Positions 57,116-64,000 of a stretch of 64,000 nt of DNA are shown piece after piece. Below the pieces are notes generated by a model, which was given only the letters and a program-made list of their open reading frames with translations, searched no databases and had not been told where the DNA came from. The stretch is from Megalobrama amblycephala (lineage: Eukaryota; Chordata; Actinopteri; Cypriniformes; Xenocyprididae): contig NC_063044.1 in the NCBI RefSeq assembly GCF_018812025.1, forward strand, positions 68,606,595 to 68,670,594, in the 5' to 3' direction. Every line of letters starts with the position of its first letter. Within the stretch, counting starts at the first letter, position 1. A program made the translations under genes and the position numbers.

Positions 57116-60100
57116 TTATTGAACAAAATTGGGCTCTGTACATGGCTGATAGGTGAGCATAGTCAAAGGCCAGGTGAAAAGATAACCAGAATGAGTCCAG
57201 GAAAGATCAACAAATCCAGAGGAGAGATGCAAGCGCAGAAACCTTGAGGCATGAGTCAGAAACCTGTAGACATCCAGGACCAGAGAGGGTTGCACTGCAG
57301 GCACAGGTGAACTGGGCAGAGAACCAGAGCAGATCGGAGATTGATGTGACAGGACTAGACCGGGAGTGACTAGTGAGCAGACAGGAAGGAAATCAGTCTT
57401 CTCAAAAAGGTCCTGTGTGTGTGATCTCAAAATGGTAAAATTCTGATTATTTTTCATAAAAAGCTCTATTTACCTTACCTTAAAAATTGATGAGCCATAA
57501 CCTTGTCCTTCATTCTTGTCATCCATGTTTGGTGTGTTGCAGAAATCTAAAAAAAAAAAAAAAAATGTTGTGTTAACAAGAAAAAACAATGAACAGCCAT
57601 GTTATTATTGACTGACATTTGTAAAAATGTATCAAATGTTACCTTTATGTTAACATTAGTTTATGTAAAGGTAACATAAAGGTAACAAAGGGTTAGTTCA
57701 ACCAAAAATGAAATTTCTGTCATTAATTACTCACCCTCATGTCGTCCCAAACCCGTAAGACCTTTTGTTCATCTTCAGAACACAAATTAATATATTTCTG
57801 ATGAAATCCAAGGGTATCTGATCCACATATCCACACAAATGCAGCATTGTCATTTGCACCGTTTTGAGGTCCAGGAAAGGTAGTTATAAACACATTGTTA
57901 AAATAGTCAACGTGACTACAGTGGGTCAACCGTAATGTTATGAAGCAATGAGAATACTTTTGTGTGCCAAAACAAAAAGTAACAATTTTACTGGCGAATA
58001 CTGAGCCCTGCGTTCAGACCTAAACACAGAACCGCTGAACGTAAACAATGTAGCAGAATGACGGGACAGACAAATTTGTAGAATACATTTATCTTAGTTT
58101 TGTTTTTGCACAAGTATTCTCATTGCTTCATAACATAAAGGTTGAACCACAGTAGTCACATTGACTATTTTAACCATGTGTTTAACTACTGGATGTCAAA
58201 AGGTGCAATGATGTTGTTATCTATGTGTGGATCAGATACCCTCGGAATTTCATCAAAAATATCTTAATTTGTGTTCTGAAGATGAATGAAGGTCTTACGG
58301 ATGTGGAACGACATGAGGGAGAGTAATAATCTTTTAAAGTGTTATCAAAAGAAAGATTACCTTATAAGAGAAATTACCTAATTGTTGCTGTAGCATGACT
58401 GAATGTGTGTATAGTTGCTCCGTAGTCCCTCTCCAGCATCTCTGGATCAATGACATACAGTATTAGTAAATTATGACCATTTTTGATATATAATGTATTG
58501 TGTAAATCTGTGTATCTATATATACTTGCCAAAAAAATCCAGCTCTTGGCAAGGTGTCAAAACCCCATGATGGCTCGGGTGCTGAAAATAGTATGCAGAA
58601 TCATATTGTTTATTTAAATTACTATCTGCTGTTATAGACAAATGATATCAAAATTATAGTTCACAGTAAAAAATAAATAAAATAAAATCTTTTAGATAAA
58701 TTCTTACTTGTTCTTGGTGAGGAGAGCAGGGCCTGTTGTATGGTGTTGATATTGCCTAAAAAATAAAAATAAAAACAAAGAGAGAGAGATTTGTATCTAA
58801 CAACACTTTCACACAGTACTTATCTAATGCATCCACACATCAGGAATTACAGCTGCACTGATCTGAGGTGAATTCCACAAATGAAAACATTCTGAAAGTG
58901 TTACTTTTTTATTGTTACTTAATCTTTAATATTAAATTTAATAGATTTATTAATAGACCCATTCAATTGTTTACAAGAAAATAATTAAAAAAGTGTATGC
59001 TTACCTTCATTGCTAGTTTTCATAGGAACACCCACCTGGAGGGTAAAACAAGGCCAAAATCAATATACAACTTATTGATGATGAATACTATACAGGCGGG
59101 CGAGCAGATGAGCCTAGAACACACAGAACGCACAGTTTGTCATTAGGCATTGCATTTATGTTCTAGGCTCATCTGCTCGCCTGTATGTAGTATGCAACAT
59201 CAATAAGCTGTATTAAATAATTTGATCTCTTAATCTCACTGTTTTATTTACTTTAAGGTAGCCTACTTATAGTGAATACTCTACAGTTCAGTGATTGAAA
59301 TACTGCTGCAGGTGCTGTATATGGACCACAAGTGCCCAAAACGTGCATTTTACACTCATATTTTGTTTACCTTTTTTTGGGACGCAATGTAATATTTGTT
59401 GTTTGAAACAGATGGAAAATTAACAGGCCTGTCCTGCAGTTCTGTGGGTGTTTTGCCCTCCAGGTCTCTGCTCCAGTCACCTGACTGAAGAATGAGTTAA
59501 GAACATAGCCTGTTGAGTAAAGAAATAAAAGAAAATCAATATAAGAATATTTGTTTTTTCAACCCTAGCAAAGATTTACATGCATAACATACACTACCAT
59601 TCAGAAGTTTGGGTCTGTAAGATTCAAAGACATTTGACTCACTTACTTTCCAAGGGTACATTCATTGTATTTTATCAAAAATACAATATAAACAGTAATA
59701 TTTCAATTATTATAATTTAAAATCTAGTATTACAATTTGTAATTTATTCCTGTGATCAAAGCTGAATTTTCAGCATTACTCCAGTCTTCAGTGTCACATG
59801 ATCCTTCAGAAATCATTCTAATATGATGATTTGCTGCTCAAGAAACATTTATGATTATTATCAATGTTGAACACAGTTGTGCTGCTTCATATTTACGTGG
59901 ATTACATACCTTAACTGTCACATTTGATCAATTTAATGTGTCCCTCCTTGGATTCGTGTATTTATTAATAAACATTACGTATAAATTCATGCATTGATTT
60001 ATTAAAAAAAATAATCTTACTGACCCCAAGCTTTTGATGGGTAATGTGACATGCTACACTACAGAACAGCTTCTGTAGTAATAAACAAGGTAAACAATAC

Positions 60101-60486
60101 CGTGTTTCTAGCCTAACTTTAAACTAGCCTAACTAGCCTAGCGTTAAACATATAAAGTGGAGTCGCTGTCTGTTCATAATGTGTTAAAATGTCAACCATC
60201 ACTCAAGTAATTTTCTCTTCACTATGGCTAATAACTTTTGGCGTTATGTTGAAATATTTTTCATTTACCTGACCAGAAGAGGTTTTAACGTTCTGATCTG
60301 CATAAGACAACGTTATTACACTGGTAAATTTTGCATTAGATCGCAAACACTTTAGTCCAGTTTTTAGACAACAAATAAATGTAACATTTAGGCTGTTTTT
60401 GAATATTTGCATATCTTATTTATAGAGATAAAATAAAAGCAATACTCACGTATCCTGGGTCGATGAAGAGACGGTTCAACGGTCAT
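57116..60486 (-). CDS. Eight-exon gene of unknown function inside the TIR element
   Basis: Exons (minus): 60486-60450, 59480-59371, 59035-59005, 58755-58708, 58581-58526, 58441-58378, 57546-57479, 57412-57116. Lengths 37, 110, 31, 48, 56, 64, 68 and 297 keep one open frame through seven junctions, giving 236 aa and a TAA that overlaps AATAAA. Pieces: MTVEPSLHRPRI, DWSRDLEGKTPTELQDRP, VGVPMKTSNEG, NINTIQQALLSSPRT, PEPSWGFDTLPRAGF, FCNTPNMDDKNEGQGYG and a Ser/Pro/Leu-rich C-terminus (DLFEKTDFLPVCSLVTPG). No known domain is recognised. Weak points: the fifth donor is GTATAT with an alternative GC donor four bases away, the last intron is only 66 bp, and the start could lie further upstream in the same frame. 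It may be element-encoded or a captured host gene. Confidence 0.5.
57687..58339. mobile_element. Foldback MITE in intron of the element-borne gene
   Basis: The left arm starts AAGGGTTAGTTCAACCAAAA and carries TACTCACCCTCATGTCGT. The right arm ends in ACGACATGAGGGAGAGTAAT. Long stretches between (ATCTGATCCACATATCCACA and its complement, TTCTCATTGCTTCATAACAT and its complement) show arms of about 300 bp. It has similar termini to the 46.4-kb foldback but different arms. Confidence 0.8.
59071..59208. repeat. Imperfect hairpin with arms of about 50 bp in intron
   Basis: CTTATTGATGATGAATACTA and GGCGAGCAGATGAGCCTAGA on the left pair with TCTAGGCTCATCTGCTCGCC and TAGTATGCAACATCAATAAG on the right, with few mismatches and a loop of about 36 nt. 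It lies between the second and third exons of the element-borne gene. Pre-miRNA-like in shape, but it may simply be a small MITE. Confidence 0.75.
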
Positions 60487-60732
60487 TTGTAATTTAAAAT
60501 GCGCGCTCCAGAGGAACAGGAGCAGTGACGAGCACACGTCGTCCAGTGGTAGTCCAGACAACCTAAGCGCAACCTTGAGCAATGGAACTGAGCGGTGGTC
60601 AGATGTCAACATTGTGACAACGCTGTAACAACGTTCACAACGCAACGTAGTTATAGCAACCTTTTGGCCACGTTGTTAAAACGTTGTTAGAAGGTTGGCT
60701 ACGTTGTGCCAACGTTGTGTGTTTGTTGGGAA

Positions 60733-62231
60733 GTAAGTTTGGAGAAAAAACGTGGTTTTAATCTTATAAATTGTCGTGTTTTGATGGTGTGCTAAGCTAA
60801 CATAATAACGAGCCCAGAGATGCACCTGTTCTAATCTAAAGCTAATGTAAATAAATATTTTTTAATCGTAAAGCTCAGTTTTTTTTTTTTTTTTCTCTTT
60901 TTTTCCAAGAAGGGCATTAGATACAGTTTGAAAGAAGGTGAAGTGAGAAGTTTGGTGAATGAAATGAGGGATTAAATAATCTTGAATAGAACATCAGTAA
61001 TTATAATAGAGACAAAAGAAAAGAATAATTAGAGCTATAAGATGGCTGAAGAGGTGTGAATGTGTTCAGGGGAGACTGAATCTGAATGGGGCTGTTTGCA
61101 CCACAAACACAATACAGAAAATACACTTGAATAGATGACAATAAACATCAGTTAACATTTTAAAGTCCTTTCTAAATAAAGTCTCATGACATGGTCTTGA
61201 AAAACATGTAATAAAACTCAGAGTTTTAAACCTATCATCTTTAGATTTTAAATATAACATGGTCAGACACGTGGCTTTAGCTGCAGTGCATTTCTAGATT
61301 GCCACAAGGCCAACTTCACTTTTATTTTCATAAATATATTTAATAAAAATAAATTTCTAATAACTTTTCAAAATTTCAAAGCTATTTTTAACTATTTTCC
61401 TCATTGTGACAATAATTAATTATGAGTTTACCATAAACTGCAAAGTGTCTGCTTTCAAATGAGACCTTACTTATGCTTTTAGTGCAAAGGGTTCATGAAC
61501 TCTATCTGTTTTAGTTTGGGTATGTCATTTTTTGGGATTTTCCAAAAGCGGGGGTGCTGGCTAACAGGTTAGCTGCCACCGGATTTGAATTTATGTTGTC
61601 AAATCAACGCGGGTTTCAATAAAATATAAAAAAAAATATGTTGTGGAACTATCATAAAGTAAAAAACATTAGCGAACTGTTTTCATAGCGATTTTTACAA
61701 ATCTTTTTTCGGAGAACATAACCGTATACATGAACACAAGATTAAAGGCAACATAAAACAAGTGATTATTTATTACTAAAATACTGTTTACCGTAAGAAA
61801 ATACTTATATTTATGGGTCTCTCTGCTCTCTCGGTCGGCCATGTTGGAAATTTATCATACCCCTTCGTCTGAAGTGTGGTCCCGAAAAATCTTCGTTTGA
61901 AGGGCTACCTGGCCCTTCCCCCTACCCCTTCCCCTCCAACCAAGTGAGAATTGGGACACCCCTACCCCTTCACGTGAACGAGCGAAACAAAGGGGAAGGG
62001 GAAAGGGGAAGGGGTAAGGGGTAGAATTGGGATTGGGCCTAGTTTTATTGTGAATTCTTATGAATTCATCAGCGGTTAATTGCATATTGTACTGGTGCCC
62101 TCTTGTGGTTTGTGTGAGGACTGCAGGCAAAAATGTTCGTAAGACGGAGATGATGTAACACAGCAGTTGCAATGTAATATATTCCACTAATATAGCCCAC
62201 TTGAAGGAGTGAATGAAAGGAGTGAGTCTAT
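60733..62231. other. Gene-free; C/T-rich block near 61.9 kb
   Basis: 60733-61850 is AT-rich without exons. 61855-62040 holds a cluster of CCCCTTCCCC/GGGGAAGGGG blocks in inverted arrangement (CACCCCTACCCCTTC, GGGGAAGGGGTAAGGGGTAG), probably a TIR-type MITE interior. The minus-strand ORF over it is a composition artefact. Confidence 0.45.
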
Positions 62232-62973
62232 GGCTACGTTCACACTGCAGGGCTTAATGCTCAATTCCGATTTTTTGAAAAAATTAGATTTTTTTGCAAG
62301 GCCGTTCACATTTTCAATTAAATGCGACCTTTTGTGATCTCCTGTGTGAACGTGAAATGACCCAAAAGTGACCCGCATGCGCAGAAGAGTACGCAACGGT
62401 CAACGACGTCACTCGTTGTTTGCGGAAGTAGACGGCCACCTCGTTTGTTCCAGGCTTTAACCTCCTTGTATTTGGCTCGGAGGCTTTTTATTTTTCGCTG
62501 GCATTGGAGCCAGGATCGTCTGTAACCACGCTCGGCCATTTTGCTGGAAATGTTTTCGTAAACCACCCGGTTCCAATAAGAGCCCTCGAGTTTGGCCTGA
62601 ATAGAGCTGTCACCCCAAATATTAATTAAATCTGTGACCTCGCTTCCCTTCCATTGACTGGTCTCAGCAGCATCGTCCGCCATGGTTGTTGTTTATCTTC
62701 TCGTTCCCGCCTACTTCAACGCACAATTATGACATTTGTAGCGTATCAATGACGTACGGGTCGGATACATGTGGTCTGGCCGTTCAGACGGAGGTCGCAT
62801 TTCAAAAGATCGGATACGTATCGGATTCAGGACCACATACCCAAGTGGCCTGGGTCACATTTGAAAAGATCGGATCTGTGTCGTTCAGACTGTCATGAAA
62901 AGATCAGATACAGGTCGCATAGGGGCAAAAAAATCGGAATTGGGTCGTTTCAGCCTGCAGTGTGAACGTAGCC
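62232..62973. mobile_element. Harbinger-like element reduced to its Myb-like gene
   Basis: Inverted termini GGCTACGTTCACACTGCAGG and CCTGCAGTGTGAACGTAGCC (one base gap allowed) are flanked by TAT on both sides (62229-62231, 62974-62976). Short TIRs, a 3-bp duplication and the enclosed SANT/Myb gene indicate PIF/Harbinger. At 742 bp it lacks the transposase gene. Confidence 0.75.
62318..62683 (-). CDS. Myb/SANT-like DNA-binding protein of Harbinger type
   Basis: The ORF of 121 codons starts MADDAAETSQWKGSEVTDLI. A Myb/SANT-like trihelix follows: W-x4-V-x2-LI-x-IWGDSSIQAKL, then VYENISSKMAERGYRRSW, then QCQRKIKSLRAKYKEVKAWN. This is the form found in Harbinger-encoded and MSANTD proteins, where it binds the element ends and helps bring transposase to the nucleus. 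After about residue 85 (LPQTTSDVVDRC) the frame runs into terminal sequence, so the C-terminus is probably lost or spliced. A GCATGCGC (NRF1-like) site occurs within its 3' part at 62373-62380. Confidence 0.75.
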   Translation of the reverse strand: MADDAAETSQWKGSEVTDLINIWGDSSIQAKLEGSYWNRVVYENISSKMAERGYRRSWLQCQRKIKSLRAKYKEVKAWNKRGGRLLPQTTSDVVDRCVLFCACGSLLGHFTFTQEITKGRI

Positions 62974-63281
62974 TATTTTGAACGTGCCCCAGCTAATGGT
63001 GCGTTACCGCCACCAACTGGACAGGAGTGTACAGCACTGAATGTGTGTTTATTTGATATTTAAATCCTTGTATCTAAACTTGTTGTTTAAAGACCTTTAA
63101 TAAAGCATTTTTTATTTATTTATTTTATTTATTATCAATATTAATACTTTATTAAAATAACCTACCTTTCATTCACATTCCCTTGCATAATTATATAGCT
63201 ATAAATAATTGTCTATTTAGGGGACAAGGACCATCCTGGTGGTGGTGGAGATTGGCGTCAGCATCTGCGAACTCAGATAAG

Positions 63282-63328
63282 TGTAAGTACTGATGTTTTA
63301 TACCCCAAGTGTTCGATAATGATTGGTT
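63282..63328 (+). promoter_or_regulatory. Possible X1/Y MHC-type module
   Basis: TGTAAGTACTGATG (63282-63295) matches the X1 consensus partly (ACTGATG end conserved). After 23 bp, ATGATTGGTT (63319-63328) is a good Y box. This lies about 260 bp above a plus-strand signal-peptide exon. Much weaker than the module at 12.5 kb. Confidence 0.3.
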
Positions 63329-63588
63329 AGATCTGATCTAATGAAAACATTAGAGTCTTCCCGGCAGAACTTACGCTAGAGCTTTAATTTCTCAGTGGGC
63401 GTAAGTAACGTCTTTCCGTTAGCGTCCGTAACGTGATTTATTCACGTTTATGTCAGTGTTTGGGTGCAGTTCAGAAGCGACGGAGATTCTGCAGAACAGA
63501 ATAATATAAATGATCTCCATATAGAGATAATTTTATGAATTACTTTATTAATTTAGATTCTACACAACTCTACAACAACGTGCAGAAC

Positions 63589-63625
63589 ATGCTTTTGTTC
63601 TTTTTATTCTTATTGTTCGTAGAGG
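63589..63625 (+). CDS. Signal-peptide exon of a gene leaving the window
   Basis: The ATG is followed by LLFFLFLLFVE and a phase-1 donor (GAGGGTAAGTG). Short, very hydrophobic first exons ending in phase 1 are standard for MHC and Ig-superfamily genes. This fits another immune receptor or MHC chain on the plus strand, but no further exon is inside the window, so identity is open. Confidence 0.5.
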
Positions 63626-64000
63626 GTAAGTGATTGATTTCTGTATCTTTCGGTTTCATTTTAGACACTGAACTGCAGTATTGTGATCAGTTCTGAGTTA
63701 AATACAGTGGCGGAGCAAGGATTTTTTCACAGGTGTGGCCAGGCAGGGCCCAGTAGTAACCAGTCTGGGTGGCACAGAAATATTCATTATTTCAACATAA
63801 AAATGAGTCTGACTATTGAGTACTGAACTGTGCCTACAACACAACTGAATACAGTTCATTTGTACTTAATTGAGATGAGTAATAAAGTGGCTCACATTAT
63901 TGCTAAATTTCAACTTGTTCAGTCAGCTTGTTCTGGTTCTCAAAACCCCCATAGCTTGTTCTCCATTGTTGCATCTCCATGGATGAGACATATAACCAGT

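Larger units (their letters stand above)
56562..60732. mobile_element. TIR element enclosing an eight-exon gene
   Basis: The left end TTCCCAGCAAACACATTTAC and the right end GTGTGTTTGTTGGGAA are inverted repeats. Both ends continue for 130-190 bp as repeats of ACGTTGT/ACAACGT in both orientations (56580-56745 and 60605-60725). The interior holds a complete small gene, an (AT)n tract, a foldback MITE and an imperfect hairpin. No transposase was recognised, unless the gene product is one. No clean target duplication was found, so no superfamily is given. Confidence 0.65.

Noticed and set aside
58526..58530. GC-type donor (GCAAGT) for the fifth exon of the element-borne gene
   Set aside because: Joining from it to the next acceptor creates an immediate stop, whereas the GTATAT donor four bases on keeps the frame open.
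61855..62187. 110-codon minus-strand ORF
   Set aside because: Low-complexity CCCCTTCC repeats generate the Pro/Phe/Arg-rich frame.

Overview
The window looks like a teleost, probably cyprinid, chromosome segment. It carries a fish Z-type MHC class I gene, a fish immunoglobulin-superfamily receptor and an apolipoprotein-L-like locus. Around these lies dense fish repeat DNA: an L2 LINE, Tc1/mariner, hAT, Harbinger-like and CACTA-like elements, Gypsy retrotransposons and foldback MITEs. Genes have GT-AG introns. No bacterial, phage or CRISPR architecture is present.

1-4.4 kb: 3' part of a decayed L2 LINE, a 360-bp tandem repeat containing a perfect 37-nt palindrome, and a palindrome-rich element. 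4.8-12.6 kb: a complete seven-exon MHC class I gene on the minus strand (404 aa). It has almost all canonical peptide-anchor residues and an upstream MHC-type X1/X2/Y module with an IRF-type site. Its last intron is stretched by a TIR element. 12.6-21 kb: a solo LTR, an orphan exon-like ORF, microsatellites, a perfect hairpin, and long stretches without a recognisable gene. 21.0-27.9 kb: a nearly intact, young Gmr1-like Gypsy retrotransposon (minus strand, integrase before reverse transcriptase) inserted in the protease region of an older Gypsy copy. 29.5-33.4 kb: a solo LTR and an Ig-V receptor gene (minus). 34-36.7 kb: a second, badly decayed LINE.

37.5-45 kb: an apolipoprotein-L-like locus broken apart. 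The N-terminal exon is frameshifted, and two Tc1 copies lie between it and the C-terminal exon. The second Tc1 remnant reads in frame into the ApoL exon. 45.1-48.1 kb: a CACTA-like element enclosing a spliced SAM-domain mini-gene. 49-54 kb: heat-shock-like and interferon-response-like promoter motifs and a three-deep nest of DNA transposons. 55-56 kb: spliced, apparently non-coding exons with an NRF1-type promoter. 56.6-60.7 kb: a TIR element that encloses a phase-consistent eight-exon gene of unknown function (236 aa, minus). 62.2-63.0 kb: a Harbinger-like element retaining only its Myb/SANT protein. 63.6 kb: a signal-peptide exon of a plus-strand gene that runs out of the window.

The biological theme is an immune-gene neighbourhood (MHC I, Ig receptor, ApoL, interferon-type motifs) remodelled by transposons. 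At least two of the transposon-like elements enclose complete small spliced genes. Exon models were built by eye from splice sites and phase. Repeat family names rest on termini and motifs, not on database searches.
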